Origin: Azospirillum sp. TSO22-1
GTDB taxonomy: Bacteria > Pseudomonadota > Alphaproteobacteria > Azospirillales > Azospirillaceae
DNA: 64,000 nucleotides
NCBI RefSeq assembly: GCF_003116015.1
Contig: NZ_LGQZ01000003.1
Span: 1-64,000 of the forward strand
Reading direction: 5' to 3'
Shown here: piece after piece, positions 1-9,071 of the stretch
Layout of the letters: each line of letters opens with the position of its first letter
Position numbering within the stretch: the stretch's first letter is position 1
Made by a program: the position numbers and the translations under genes
The notes under the pieces: generated by a model
Told to the model about the DNA's origin: nothing
Seen by the model: the letters and a program-made list of their open reading frames with translations, nothing else
Databases searched by the model: none

Positions 1-81
1 GAAGGGGTAGGATTCGAACCTACGTACGCTGACGCGGGCAGATTTACAGTCTGCTGCCTTTAACCACTCGGCCACCCTTCC
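1..81 (-). tRNA. tRNA-Tyr (GTA), 3' end cut by window edge
   Basis: Read on the minus strand, the sequence folds as a class II tRNA. The acceptor stem GGAAGGG pairs with CCCTTC at the window edge. The anticodon loop is CTGTAAA with anticodon GTA, there is a long variable arm, and the T arm is GTAGG-TTCGAAT-CCTAC. The last acceptor base and the discriminator base lie left of position 1. GTA plus the long variable arm identifies bacterial tRNA-Tyr. Confidence 0.95.
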
Positions 82-163
82 GGCCAGGGCGGCGAGACAT
101 AGCCGCTCCGGGGCACGGCCGTCAAGCCGGCGCTGCTGCACGCCGCGAAAAAGCGTGCGGCCC

Positions 164-1069
164 TCACAGGCTCGCGTCGAGCCTGAAGGCGGCGACGGCG
201 TCGCGGAATTCCGTCAGGAAGTCCTGGGCGAGCGTGGACAGGGACCGCTGCGCCGAGGTCAGCACCGCCATGTCGATGTGGATGGCCGGGTCGAAGGGAC
301 GGATGGCGATGCCGCGCCCCTGGTATTCCTGGGCGGTGAACGGATCGACGATGGCGACGCCGCTGCCCTCCGCGACCATGGCGCAGGCGATCATGGTCAG
401 CTGCGTCTCGACGCGCTGCTGACGGCTGACGTCGTGGTCGGCGAACGTCGCGTCGATGCGGTAGCGCAGCAGCGTCGACTGGCCCAGCGAGATGAACGGC
501 TCGCCAGCGAAGTCCCGCGGCGCGAGGCGGGCCTTCTCTGCCAGCCGGTGGCCGCTCGGCACCACGGCGACCGCGGCGACCGCCGGCAGCTTCTCGCTCA
601 GCACGGTGGCGTGCTCCACCGGCGTCTGCCCGAAGCCCAGCTCGCACTGCCCCGCGGCGACCCAGTCGAGAACCACCGTCGAACTGCTGCCCCACAGGGA
701 GACGTCGACGCGCGGACGCTGCGCCAGGAAGCGCGCGACGAAGCGCGGCAGGAAACCGATGGCCAGCGCTGGCATGGCGGCGACGCGCAGCGTGCCGGCG
801 CGGCGCGCGTGCAGGTCGCGCGCCCGCTGCTCGATCCGGTCCAGCCCGACGAAGGAGCGCTCCACCTCCTGGTACAGCGACTGCGCCTCGCTGGTCGGCA
901 TGATCCGCGAGCCGCGGCGCTCGAACAGGGTCAGCTTGAGCGCGTGCTGCAGGTCGGTGATCAGGCGGCTCACCGCCGGCTGCGAGACGTTGAGCAGCTC
1001 GGCGGCCGAGGTGATGCCGCCGGTCAGCATGACCGCGCGGAAAGCCTCGATCTGGCGCGGGTTGAGCAT
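164..1069 (-). CDS. LysR-family transcriptional regulator, OccR/NocR-like
   Basis: The 301-residue protein has an N-terminal winged helix-turn-helix (residues about 3-62, with LNVSQPAVSRLITDLQ as recognition helix) followed by a LysR substrate-binding fold. The ATG at 1069 is preferred over one 45 bases upstream because MLNPRQIEAFRAV is the usual LysR beginning. It is transcribed away from the importer and opine-oxidase-like operon that starts at 1231, the normal LysR arrangement for an activator responding to the operon's substrate. The N-terminus resembles regulators of opine and arginine-derivative catabolism. This is a family-level resemblance, and the effector is unknown. Confidence 0.9.
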   Translation of the reverse strand: MLNPRQIEAFRAVMLTGGITSAAELLNVSQPAVSRLITDLQHALKLTLFERRGSRIMPTSEAQSLYQEVERSFVGLDRIEQRARDLHARRAGTLRVAAMPALAIGFLPRFVARFLAQRPRVDVSLWGSSSTVVLDWVAAGQCELGFGQTPVEHATVLSEKLPAVAAVAVVPSGHRLAEKARLAPRDFAGEPFISLGQSTLLRYRIDATFADHDVSRQQRVETQLTMIACAMVAEGSGVAIVDPFTAQEYQGRGIAIRPFDPAIHIDMAVLTSAQRSLSTLAQDFLTEFRDAVAAFRLDASL

Positions 1070-1230
1070 CGGCGTTGGTCCGTCCGCTGGGTGAGGGCGG
1101 GCACAGCATAACATTTGCGTATGGTGGACCCCAGCAATTCGATTTGACGGTTATAGATGCGTGGGGCCAGCATTCGTCCGCGACGCATCGCGCCTTGCGG
1201 GGCGCCGGGACAACGAAGGGGGGCAGAGGA
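1070..1230. promoter_or_regulatory. Divergent promoter region with a candidate LysR box
   Basis: This is the intergenic region between the divergent LysR gene and the binding-protein gene. At 1107-1123 the arms CATA and TATG form an interrupted palindrome that fits the T-N11-A rule for LysR sites (T1109, A1121). A TTGACG at 1144-1149 could be a -35 element for the rightward operon, but no well-spaced -10 is evident. Operator identity is inferred. Confidence 0.4.
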
Positions 1231-2265
1231 ATGCGGTATGCGGTTTACGGCCTGATGATGACCGCCGCCATGTGGTGCGGCGCGGCCCAGGCCCAGCAGA
1301 AGACCCTGTACGTCGCCGCCTACGGCGGATCGTTCGAGCAGACCATGCGCAAGGACGTCATTCCCGCCTTCGAGCAGAAGCACAGCGTGAAGGTGGAGTA
1401 CGTCGCCGGCAACTCGACCGACAACCTCGCCAAGCTGCAGGCGCAGAAGGGCAACCAGCAGATCGACGTGGTCATCCTCGACGACGGCCCGATGTATCAG
1501 GCGGTGGCGCTCGGCTTCTGCGGCGACCTCGCCAAGGCCCCGGTGTACGACGACCTGTACGATCTGGCGAAGATCCCCTCCAACAAGGCGGTCAACTTCG
1601 GCGCCGTCGGCACCGGCATCGTCTACAACAAGAAGGTCTTCGACGAGAACGGCTGGCCGGCGCCCGCCTCGTGGAAGGACATCGAGGACGCCAAATACAA
1701 GAAGAAGCTGGTCGTCCCGCCGATCAACAACTCCTACGGCCTGCACGCGCTGGTGATGATGGCGCGCCTGAACGGCGGCGGCGAGAAGAACATCGAGCCG
1801 GGCTTCAAGGAGTTCCGCGACAAGGTCAACCCGAACGTCCTGGTCTACGAGCCGTCGCCCGGGAAGATGACGGAGCTGTTCCAGAGCGGTCAGGCGCTGG
1901 TCGCGGTGTGGGGCTCGGGCCGCGCCAAGGCGCTGGCCGACACCGGCTTCCCGGCCGCCTTCGCCTACCCGAAGGAGGGCGGCATCGTGCTGGCCTCGGC
2001 GGCCTGCCCGATCGCCGGCAGCGCCAAGGCGGCGGAGGCGCAGGCGTTCGTTCAGCACATGCTGGCCCCCGAGGTGCAGACCGCGCTCGCCACCGGCGCC
2101 GGCTTCGGCCCGGTCAACCGGACGGTGAAGCTGGCGCCGGAGCAGCAGGTCGGCCTGCCCTACGGGCCGGAGCAGATGGGCAAGCTGCTGGTGGTCGATT
2201 GGGACACCATCAACGCCAACCGCGAGGCCTGGAACAAGCGCTGGACCCGCGAGATCGAGCGCTGA
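1231..2265 (+). CDS. ABC transporter periplasmic binding protein, polyamine/opine type (PotD-like)
   Basis: The 344-residue protein begins with a signal peptide (about residues 1-21, cleavage after AQA). The mature start KTLYVAAYGGSFEQTM is typical of the spermidine/putrescine and opine binding-protein family (SBP_bac_8-like). The ATG at 1231 has a GA-rich ribosome site just upstream, and longer versions lack a signal peptide. It captures a ligand in the periplasm for the ATPase and two permeases that follow. The downstream amine oxidase subunits suggest an amine, opine or amino-acid derivative, but the ligand cannot be read from sequence. Confidence 0.88.
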   Translation: MRYAVYGLMMTAAMWCGAAQAQQKTLYVAAYGGSFEQTMRKDVIPAFEQKHSVKVEYVAGNSTDNLAKLQAQKGNQQIDVVILDDGPMYQAVALGFCGDLAKAPVYDDLYDLAKIPSNKAVNFGAVGTGIVYNKKVFDENGWPAPASWKDIEDAKYKKKLVVPPINNSYGLHALVMMARLNGGGEKNIEPGFKEFRDKVNPNVLVYEPSPGKMTELFQSGQALVAVWGSGRAKALADTGFPAAFAYPKEGGIVLASAACPIAGSAKAAEAQAFVQHMLAPEVQTALATGAGFGPVNRTVKLAPEQQVGLPYGPEQMGKLLVVDWDTINANREAWNKRWTREIER

Positions 2266-2301
2266 CGCGGGCGCTCGGGGCGCGGAGTGGGAGACGGAAC
2301 G

Positions 2302-3357
2302 ATGCCATACTTGGTTCTCGACAGACTGACGAAGCGGTTCGGGCACTGGACGGCGGTCGATGAGCTGTCGCTGACGGTGGAGAAGGGGGAGTTGATCTCC
2401 CTGCTCGGCCCCTCCGGCTGCGGCAAGACGACGACGCTCCAGATGATCGCCGGCTTCCTCGACCCGAGCGCGGGGCGGGTCACGCTGGACGGCACCGACC
2501 TGCTGGCGAAGAAGCCGAGCCAGCGCGGCCTCGGCATCGTCTTCCAGAGCTACGCCCTGTTCCCGCACATGACCGCGGCGGAGAACGTCGCCTTCGGGCT
2601 GGAGATGCGCGGCATCTCCCGCGCCGAGCGCGACCGCCGGGTGGCCGACGCCCTGGCCTTGGTCGGGCTCGGCGCCTTCGGCGACCGCTACCCCCGGCGG
2701 ATGTCCGGCGGCCAGCAGCAGCGCGTGGCGCTCGCCCGCGCGCTGGTCATCGAGCCGAGCCTGCTGCTGCTCGACGAGCCGCTGTCCAACCTCGACGCCA
2801 AGATGCGCGAGGAGATGCAGGTCGAGCTGCGGCGCATCCAGCGCCGCGTCGGTACCACCATGATCCTGGTCACCCACGACCAGGCGGAGGCGATGGCGCT
2901 GTCCGACCGCGTCGTCGTCATGAACAAGGGCCGGGTCGAGCAGATCGCCGCCCCGCAGGAGGCCTACGACCGCCCGGCCAGCGCCTTCGTCGCCAACTTC
3001 CTCGGCCGCACCAACCTGCTGCAGGGCGTGGTGCGGCACGAGGGCGGCGCGCCGGAGGTCGTCGTGGCCGGCGCCCGCTGGCCGGTCGGCGCCGAGGTGC
3101 CGGCCGGCCCCGGCGTCATCACCGTCCGCCCGGAGAAGATCGTCTTCGTGCCGGAGGGCGTCCCCGGCGTGGTGCAGGCCCGCGTCTTCCAGGGCACGCA
3201 GTGGCTGTTCGAGGTGACGACCGAGGCCGGCCCGCTGACCGTCATCCGTCAGCACGACGGCCAGCCGCTGCCGTCGGAGAGCGAGTGCGTCAGCCTCGGC
3301 TGGCGGAGCGAGGACATGCGCGTGATGGCGGGGACCGCCCGGGCGGGTGCGTCGTGA
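2302..3357 (+). CDS. ABC transporter ATP-binding protein, PotA-like
   Basis: This 351-residue nucleotide-binding subunit has Walker A GPSGCGKTT, signature SGGQQQR, Walker B LLLLDEPLSNLD and the switch histidine in VTHDQAEA. A C-terminal TOBE-like domain (from about residue 270) marks the polyamine/iron/sugar importer class. The start at 2302 follows a GGGAGA ribosome site. The GTG at 2287 would only add five residues. The gene overlaps the next by four bases, so translation is probably coupled. It powers import through the two permeases encoded at 3354-5083. Confidence 0.93.
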   Translation: MPYLVLDRLTKRFGHWTAVDELSLTVEKGELISLLGPSGCGKTTTLQMIAGFLDPSAGRVTLDGTDLLAKKPSQRGLGIVFQSYALFPHMTAAENVAFGLEMRGISRAERDRRVADALALVGLGAFGDRYPRRMSGGQQQRVALARALVIEPSLLLLDEPLSNLDAKMREEMQVELRRIQRRVGTTMILVTHDQAEAMALSDRVVVMNKGRVEQIAAPQEAYDRPASAFVANFLGRTNLLQGVVRHEGGAPEVVVAGARWPVGAEVPAGPGVITVRPEKIVFVPEGVPGVVQARVFQGTQWLFEVTTEAGPLTVIRQHDGQPLPSESECVSLGWRSEDMRVMAGTARAGAS

Positions 3358-4286
3358 CCGCGGTGCCGAACGCCGGCGCGGCGGCGCCCGATCCCGCGGC
3401 GGCCACGACGCCGCCGGCCGCCGGAGCCGCCGCGCCCCGGTTGTGGGCGCCCTACCTGCTGAGCTTGCCGGCGCTGATGCTGTTCGGCGGGCTGCTGGTG
3501 GTGCCGCTGGCAATGACGGTGCTGCTGTCGCTGAACAGCTTCGGCTTCTACACCGGCATCCAGGACGTCTGGCAGCTCGGCAACTACATCGACATCCTGA
3601 CCGACGGGTATTTCCACGAGGTCTTCCTCCGCACCTTCCGCATCGCCGTGTCGGTGACTCTATTGTCGGCCGTGCTGGGCGCGCCGGAGGCCTACGTCCT
3701 GCGCCGCATGAACACGCCCTGGCGCGGCATCTGCCTGCTGATCGTGCTGGGGCCGCTGCTGATCTCGGTGGTGTCGCGCACGCTGGGCTGGGCGCTGCTG
3801 TTCGGCTCCACCGGGCTGATCAACCAGGGGCTGATGGCGGTCGGCCTGATCGCCACGCCCATCGAGTTCATGTACACCGAGACCGGCGTGGTGATCGCGC
3901 TGACCCACGTGCTGGTGCCGTTCATGGTGCTGTCGGTGTGGGCCTCGCTGCAGCGCATCGACCCGCAGGTGGAGAACGCCGCGGTGTCGCTGGGCGCCGG
4001 CCCCTTCACCGTGCTGCGCCGCGTCGTGCTGCCGCAGGTGGTTCCCGGCATCCTGTCCGGCTCGATCATCGTCTTCGCGCTGGCGGCCAGCGCCTTCGCC
4101 ACCCCCGCCATCATCGGCGGCCGGCGGCTCAAGGTGGCGGCGACGCTCGCCTACGACGAGTTCCTCAACACGCTGAACTGGCCGCTCGGCGCCGCGGTCG
4201 CGGTGCTGCTGCTGCTCGCCAACATCCTGATCATCGTCGGCTGCAACCGGCTGGTCGAACGTCGCTACAAGCAGGTGTTCGAATGA
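3354..4286 (+). CDS. ABC transporter permease, PotB-like
   Basis: The 310-residue inner-membrane protein has a Pro/Ala-rich N-terminal tail and then about six membrane segments. The cytoplasmic EAA loop around ENAAVSLGAGPFTVLRRV contacts the ATPase. The GTG at 3354 overlaps the stop of the ATPase gene (GTGA), matching the tight operon. The gene in turn overlaps the second permease by four bases. It forms the translocation path with the product of 4283-5083. Confidence 0.9.
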   Translation: MTAVPNAGAAAPDPAAATTPPAAGAAAPRLWAPYLLSLPALMLFGGLLVVPLAMTVLLSLNSFGFYTGIQDVWQLGNYIDILTDGYFHEVFLRTFRIAVSVTLLSAVLGAPEAYVLRRMNTPWRGICLLIVLGPLLISVVSRTLGWALLFGSTGLINQGLMAVGLIATPIEFMYTETGVVIALTHVLVPFMVLSVWASLQRIDPQVENAAVSLGAGPFTVLRRVVLPQVVPGILSGSIIVFALAASAFATPAIIGGRRLKVAATLAYDEFLNTLNWPLGAAVAVLLLLANILIIVGCNRLVERRYKQVFE

Positions 4287-5083
4287 CCCGCAACGGCCCC
4301 CTCGCCCTGACCTTCCACGTGCTGTTCCTGGGCTTCCTGCTGGCGCCCATCCTGGTCGTCTGCGTGGTCGCCTTCACGCCCGAGGGCTATCTGTCGCTGC
4401 CGACGCGCGGGCCGTCGCTGCGCTGGTTCGCGGCGATCGGCAACAACCCGGAGTTCGTGCGCGCCTTCCGCGACAGCCTGCTGCTCGGCGCCGTGTCCTC
4501 GACGCTGGCCATCGCCGTCTCGATCCCGGCAGCGCTGGCCATCGCCCGCCACCGCTTCCCCGGCCGCGAGGCGATCACCGCGCTGTTCCTGTCGCCGCTG
4601 ATGGTGCCGCACATCGTGCTGGGCATCGCCTTCCTGCGCTTCTTCACGCAGATCGGGCTGGGCGGCACCTTCGCCGGGTTGGTGCTGAGCCACGTCATCA
4701 TCATCCTGCCCTTCGCGCTGCGCCTCATCCTGGCCGCCTCCACCGGCATGGACCGCGCGGTGGAGAACGCCGCCATGTCGCTGGGCGCTTCCGCCTGGAC
4801 CACCTTCCGCCGGGTCACGCTGCCGCTGATCCTGCCCGGCGTGGCCAGCGGCTGGGTGCTGGCCTTCATCAACAGCTTCGACGAGGTGACGATGACCGTC
4901 TTCATCGCCTCGCCGGAGACGACGACGCTGCCGGTGCGGCTCTTCCTCTACATCCAGGACAACATCGACCCGCTGGTGGCGGCGGTGTCGGCGGCGCTGA
5001 TCTTCCTGACGGTCGCCGCGATGCTGGCCCTCGACCGCCTGTACGGGCTTGAGCGGCTGCTGGTCGGCCGCGGACAGGAGTGA
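4283..5083 (+). CDS. ABC transporter permease, PotC-like
   Basis: This 266-residue permease has about six membrane segments and an EAA loop near ENAAMSLGASAWTTFRRV. The ATG at 4283 overlaps the previous stop (ATGA), which decides the start among several upstream in-frame options. It is the second half of the transmembrane heterodimer of the importer. The oxidoreductase genes follow within nine bases, supporting a single uptake and oxidation operon. Confidence 0.9.
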   Translation: MTRNGPLALTFHVLFLGFLLAPILVVCVVAFTPEGYLSLPTRGPSLRWFAAIGNNPEFVRAFRDSLLLGAVSSTLAIAVSIPAALAIARHRFPGREAITALFLSPLMVPHIVLGIAFLRFFTQIGLGGTFAGLVLSHVIIILPFALRLILAASTGMDRAVENAAMSLGASAWTTFRRVTLPLILPGVASGWVLAFINSFDEVTMTVFIASPETTTLPVRLFLYIQDNIDPLVAAVSAALIFLTVAAMLALDRLYGLERLLVGRGQE

Positions 5084-5091
5084 CGATCACC

Positions 5092-6222
5092 ATGTCTGAC
5101 CTTTCAGGAAGCGAGTACGACGTCGCCGTGGTCGGCGGCGGGCTCGTCGGGTCGGCGACTGCCTGGGGCCTGGCGCGCCTCGGCCAGAAGGTCGCGCTGC
5201 TGGACGAGGGGGACGTCGCCGTCCGCCCGTCGCGCGGCAACTTCGCGCTGGTCTGGGTGCAGGGCAAGGGCCTGGGCATGCCGGAATACGCCGGCTGGAC
5301 CAAGCGCTCCGCCGACGGCTGGACCGAATTCGCCGCGCTGCTGCGCGACCAGACCGGCATCGACGTCGCCTACGACCGGCCGGGCGGCTTCTTCCCCGCG
5401 CTGTCCGAGGCGGAGCTGGAGGCGCGCGCCCAGCAGCTGCAGCGGCTGCACAACCAGCCGGGCGTGGTCCGCTACGATTACGAGATCCTCGACCGCGCGG
5501 CGTTGAGGCAGGAGTTGCCCTTCATCGGCCCGGACGTGGCGGGGGCCAGCTACTGCCCGCTCGACGGGCACTGCAACTCGCTGCGGCTGCTGCGGGCGCT
5601 GCACGCCGGGCTCCAGCATTCCGGCGTCGCCTATCGGCCGAACCGGCGGGTGGAGCGCATCGAGGCGCGCGACGGCGGCTTCCGTCTGGCGACCGGGGGC
5701 GGGGAGGTCGGCGCCGGCAAGGTCGTGCTCGCCGCCGGGCACGACAACATCCGCCTCGCGCCGATGGTCGGCCTGGACGCGCCGGTGCGGCCGGAGCGCG
5801 GCCACATCATCGTCACCGAGAAGACCATCCCCTTCCTGCGCCACCCGGTCGGCTTCATCCGCCAGACCGACGAGGGCGGGGTGATGATCGGCGATTCCTT
5901 CGAGGACGCCGGGCTCGACGTCGGGGTGCGGGTCGGTGTCGTCTCCACCATCGCCGAGCGGGCGGTGCGCATCTTCCCGCTGCTGGGTCCGCTCAACGTC
6001 GTGCGGACCTGGGCGGCGCAGCGGGTGATGAGCCGCGACGGCTTCCCGATCTACGAACAGTCAGCGACGGCGCCCGGCGCCTTCCTCGCCACCTGCCACA
6101 GCGGCGTCACGCTCGCCGCCAACCACGCCCTGGCGCTGGCGCCGCACATCGCGGCCGGCCGCCTGCCCCAGGAATTCGACGTCTTCAGCGCCCGGAGGTT
6201 CCATGTTCCAGAGGCTGCCTAA
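5092..6222 (+). CDS. FAD-dependent oxidoreductase (DAO family), catalytic beta-type subunit of an opine-oxidase-like complex
   Basis: The 376-residue protein starts with the FAD-binding motif VAVVGGGLVGSATAWG and has the DAO fold throughout, ending with a glycine-rich return segment near residue 340. An AGGAG site at 5076-5080 favours the ATG at 5092. It is followed by an overlapping ferredoxin-like gene and then a larger FAD protein. This order matches heterotrimeric opine oxidases (OoxB/OoxA) and D-hydroxyproline or D-octopine dehydrogenases. In these families this subunit oxidises the C-N bond of the substrate. The substrate here is unknown. Confidence 0.85.
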   Translation: MSDLSGSEYDVAVVGGGLVGSATAWGLARLGQKVALLDEGDVAVRPSRGNFALVWVQGKGLGMPEYAGWTKRSADGWTEFAALLRDQTGIDVAYDRPGGFFPALSEAELEARAQQLQRLHNQPGVVRYDYEILDRAALRQELPFIGPDVAGASYCPLDGHCNSLRLLRALHAGLQHSGVAYRPNRRVERIEARDGGFRLATGGGEVGAGKVVLAAGHDNIRLAPMVGLDAPVRPERGHIIVTEKTIPFLRHPVGFIRQTDEGGVMIGDSFEDAGLDVGVRVGVVSTIAERAVRIFPLLGPLNVVRTWAAQRVMSRDGFPIYEQSATAPGAFLATCHSGVTLAANHALALAPHIAAGRLPQEFDVFSARRFHVPEAA

Positions 6223-6499
6223 CGCCGCGGCGGAGCGCGTGCCCTTCACCATCGACGGCCGCCCGGCGGAAGCGCAGGCCGGCGACAGCGTCGCCGCCGC
6301 CCTGCTGGCGAACGGCGTGCAGACCTGCCGGGCCACGCCGGTGTCCGGCGCGCCGCGTGCCCCCTACTGCATGATGGGCGTGTGCTTCGATTGTCTGGTG
6401 ACCATCGACGGCGTCGGCAACCGGCAGGGCTGCCAGGTGCGGCTGGAGCCGGGGATGCGCGTCGAGACCCAGGACGGCAAGCGGGAGATCGGGCTGTGA
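6203..6499 (+). CDS. Small [2Fe-2S] ferredoxin-like subunit of opine-oxidase-like complex
   Basis: The 98-residue protein carries the cysteine cluster C-x4-C-x2-C (YCMMGVCFDC) followed by a fourth cysteine near residue 78, the signature of the (2Fe-2S)-binding small subunit (gamma/OoxC/HcnA type). Its start overlaps the DAO subunit by 20 bases and its end overlaps the alpha subunit by four, so the three subunits are likely made in fixed ratio. It is expected to pass electrons between the two FAD subunits. Confidence 0.87.
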   Translation: MFQRLPNAAAERVPFTIDGRPAEAQAGDSVAAALLANGVQTCRATPVSGAPRAPYCMMGVCFDCLVTIDGVGNRQGCQVRLEPGMRVETQDGKREIGL

Positions 6500-7917
6500 G
6501 CGCGACGAAGGACCAGTATGACCTCGCGGTGATCGGCGCCGGCCCGGCCGGCCTCGCCGCCGCGACCCTGGCGGCCCAGCGCGGCCTTTCCACCGTGCTG
6601 CTCGACGAGCAGGAGGCGCCCGGCGGCCAGATCTACCGGGCGATCACCCGCACGCCGCTGCGCAACCCCGGCGTCCTCGGCCCCGACTACTGGCACGGCG
6701 CCGAGTTGACCGGGCCGTTCCGCGACAGCGGCGCCGACCACCTGCCCGGCACCACGGTGTGGAGCGTGTCGCGCGACCTGGAGATCGGCCTGTCGCGCCA
6801 GGGCGCGGCGCGGATCCTGCCGGTGAAGCACGTCATCCTCGCCACCGGCGCGCTGGAGCGGCCGTTCCCCATCCCCGGCTGGACGCTGCCCGGCGTGATG
6901 GGCGCCGGGGCGGCGCAGATCCTGCTGAAGGCTTCAGGGCTGGTGGCACAGGGCAACGTGGTGCTGGCCGGCAGCGGGCCGCTGCTCTGGCTGTTGGCGT
7001 GGCAATACCTGCGCGCCGGCGCCCGCATCGACGCCATCCTTGACACCACCCCGCGCGAGAACTGGCGCGCCGCGCTGCCGCAGCTCGGCGCCTTCCTGCG
7101 CTCGGACTATGTCGGCAAGGGTGTGCGGCTGCTGTTCGAGGTGCGCCGCAAGGTCAAGGTCTACAGCGGGGTCAGCGAGTTGAAGGCGCTCGGCGACGGG
7201 CGTGTGCAGATGGTCAGCTTCCGCCAGGGCGACGGCGAGGAATGGCGGCTGCCGGCCGACACGTTGCTGCTGCACCAGGGGGTGATCCCGAACATCAACC
7301 TCGCCAACGCCATCGGCTGCGCCCAGACCTGGGACGAGACGCAGCGTTGCTGGACGCCGCAGGTGGACGCGTGGGGCGCCACCACGGTGCCGGGCGTCGC
7401 CGTCGCCGGCGACGGCGCGGGCATCGGCGGTGCGCTGGCGGCGGAGCACCGCGGCCGGCTGGCGGCGCTCGACGCGCTGCTGCGCCTCGGCCGCATCGAT
7501 CGGGTCGAGCGCGACCGCAGCGCCGCCCCACACCGCGACGCGCTGGAGCGGGCGCAGCAGGGCCGCGACTTCCTCGACACGCTGTACAGCCCGGCCAAGC
7601 CGTTCCGCGTGCCGCCGGACGACACCATCGTCTGCCGCTGCGAGGAGGTGACGGCGGGGCAGGTGCGCGAGGCGGTGGCGCTCGGCTGCAGCGGCCCCAA
7701 CCAGACCAAATCGTTCCTGCGCTGCGGCATGGGGCCGTGCCAGGGCCGGCTGTGCGGCCCGACGGTGACCGAGGTGATCGCCGAGGCGCGCGGCGTCTCG
7801 CCGGCCGAGGTTGGCTACTACCGCCTGCGCCCGCCGGTGAAGCCGATCACGCTGGCCGAGCTGGCCTCGCTGCCCAAGAGCGAGGCCGACGTCGCCGCCG
7901 TGCTGGGCCGGCACTGA
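6496..7917 (+). CDS. FAD/NAD(P)-binding oxidoreductase, alpha-type subunit (OoxA/HcnB-like) with C-terminal BFD-like [2Fe-2S] domain
   Basis: This 473-residue protein begins at a GTG that overlaps the previous stop. An N-terminal Rossmann motif (LAVIGAGPAGLAAATLA) binds FAD. A pyridine-nucleotide-disulfide oxidoreductase fold follows. The C-terminal 90 residues hold a BFD-type cluster site, CRCEE with CGMGPCQGRLC. This architecture defines the alpha subunit of opine oxidase and of heterotrimeric hydroxyproline or octopine dehydrogenases. The second gene pair member is encoded just upstream. The acceptor is probably the respiratory chain, by family analogy. Confidence 0.87.
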   Translation: MSATKDQYDLAVIGAGPAGLAAATLAAQRGLSTVLLDEQEAPGGQIYRAITRTPLRNPGVLGPDYWHGAELTGPFRDSGADHLPGTTVWSVSRDLEIGLSRQGAARILPVKHVILATGALERPFPIPGWTLPGVMGAGAAQILLKASGLVAQGNVVLAGSGPLLWLLAWQYLRAGARIDAILDTTPRENWRAALPQLGAFLRSDYVGKGVRLLFEVRRKVKVYSGVSELKALGDGRVQMVSFRQGDGEEWRLPADTLLLHQGVIPNINLANAIGCAQTWDETQRCWTPQVDAWGATTVPGVAVAGDGAGIGGALAAEHRGRLAALDALLRLGRIDRVERDRSAAPHRDALERAQQGRDFLDTLYSPAKPFRVPPDDTIVCRCEEVTAGQVREAVALGCSGPNQTKSFLRCGMGPCQGRLCGPTVTEVIAEARGVSPAEVGYYRLRPPVKPITLAELASLPKSEADVAAVLGRH

Positions 7918-7919
7918 CC

Positions 7920-9044
7920 ATGTCCCGACCCGATGCCATCGTCATCGGCGGCGGCCTGCACGGCTGCTCCACGGCGCTCCACCTTGCGCGGCGCGGCGTG
8001 CGGGCGCTGGTGCTGGAGAAGGACCACGTCGGCCGCCACGCCTCGGGCGTGAACGCGGGCGGTGTGCGTCAGCTCGGCCGCCATGTGGCGGAGATCCCGC
8101 TGTCGGTCGCCGCCATGGTGCTCTGGCACCGCATCGCCGAGTTGGTGGGCGACGACTGCGGGTTCGAGAGCCACGGCCAGATCAAGGTTGCCGAGAACGA
8201 GGCGGAGCTGGCGGCCGGACGCGACCGCGTCGCGCAGCTCAACGCCCTTGGTTTCACGCACGAGGAGGTGGTCGACGAGGCCGAGCTGCGCCGTCTGGTG
8301 CCGGCGATCGCCGACCATTGCGTGGGCGCCGTGGTGTCGCGCGGCGATGGCGCGGCGCTGCCGTACCGCACCACGCTGGCCTTCAAGCGCAGGGCCGAGA
8401 GCCTCGGCGCCCGCTTTGTCGAGGGCGCGGCGGTGAGCCGCGTCGCGCGCGCCGGCGGCGGCTGGCGCGTCGAGACCGCCGCGGGCGAGGCGCACGAGGC
8501 GCCGGTGCTGGTCAACTGCGCCGGCGCCTGGGCCGACCGCGTCGCGGCGCAGCTCGGCGAGCCGGCGCCGCTGGAGCCGATGGCGCTGATGCTGATGATC
8601 ACGGCCCGCATGCCGCCGTTCGTCAAGCCGGTGGTCGGGGCGACCGGGCGGACGCTGTCGTTCAAGCAGTTCGCCAACGGGACCGTGCTGATCGGCGGTG
8701 GCATGCGCGGGCGCGCCTGGCGCGACGAGAACCGCACCGAGCTGGACTTCGCCAGCCTGTCGATCAACGCCCGGACGGTCTGGGACCTGTTCCCGATCAT
8801 GCGCGGCGCCACGATCGTCCGCGCCTGGGCCGGCATCGAGGGGCGGATGCCTGACGATATCCCGGTGATCGGCCCGAGCGCCACCGAGCTCGGCGCCTTC
8901 CACGCCTTCGGCTTCTCGGCGCATGGCTTCCAGCTCGGCCCCATCGTCGGGCGGATCCTCGCCGACCTGATCATCGACGGCCGCACCGACCTGCCCATCG
9001 AGCCCTTCCGCATCCAGCGCTTCCGCCAGATGGCGGAGGCCTGA
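7920..9044 (+). CDS. FAD-dependent amine/amino-acid oxidase (DAO family), second copy
   Basis: The 374-residue protein has an N-terminal dinucleotide-binding motif (AIVIGGGLHGCSTALHLARRG) and a DAO fold similar to glycine/sarcosine oxidase-type enzymes. The ATG at 7920 begins two bases after the preceding stop, so it belongs to the operon. It is distinct from the DAO subunit at 5092 and is not part of the usual three-gene set. It may act on a second intermediate or replace the beta subunit for another substrate. Confidence 0.85.
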   Translation: MSRPDAIVIGGGLHGCSTALHLARRGVRALVLEKDHVGRHASGVNAGGVRQLGRHVAEIPLSVAAMVLWHRIAELVGDDCGFESHGQIKVAENEAELAAGRDRVAQLNALGFTHEEVVDEAELRRLVPAIADHCVGAVVSRGDGAALPYRTTLAFKRRAESLGARFVEGAAVSRVARAGGGWRVETAAGEAHEAPVLVNCAGAWADRVAAQLGEPAPLEPMALMLMITARMPPFVKPVVGATGRTLSFKQFANGTVLIGGGMRGRAWRDENRTELDFASLSINARTVWDLFPIMRGATIVRAWAGIEGRMPDDIPVIGPSATELGAFHAFGFSAHGFQLGPIVGRILADLIIDGRTDLPIEPFRIQRFRQMAEA

Positions 9045-9071
9045 CCAACCCCGTCCTTCAGGAGAGCGTCC

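Noticed and set aside
1024..3513. Very long minus-strand open frame opposite the LysR gene and the ABC importer
   Set aside because: It is an antisense shadow of high-GC genes; its composition is Arg/His/Gly-rich with no domain, and the plus-strand genes have motifs and ribosome sites.
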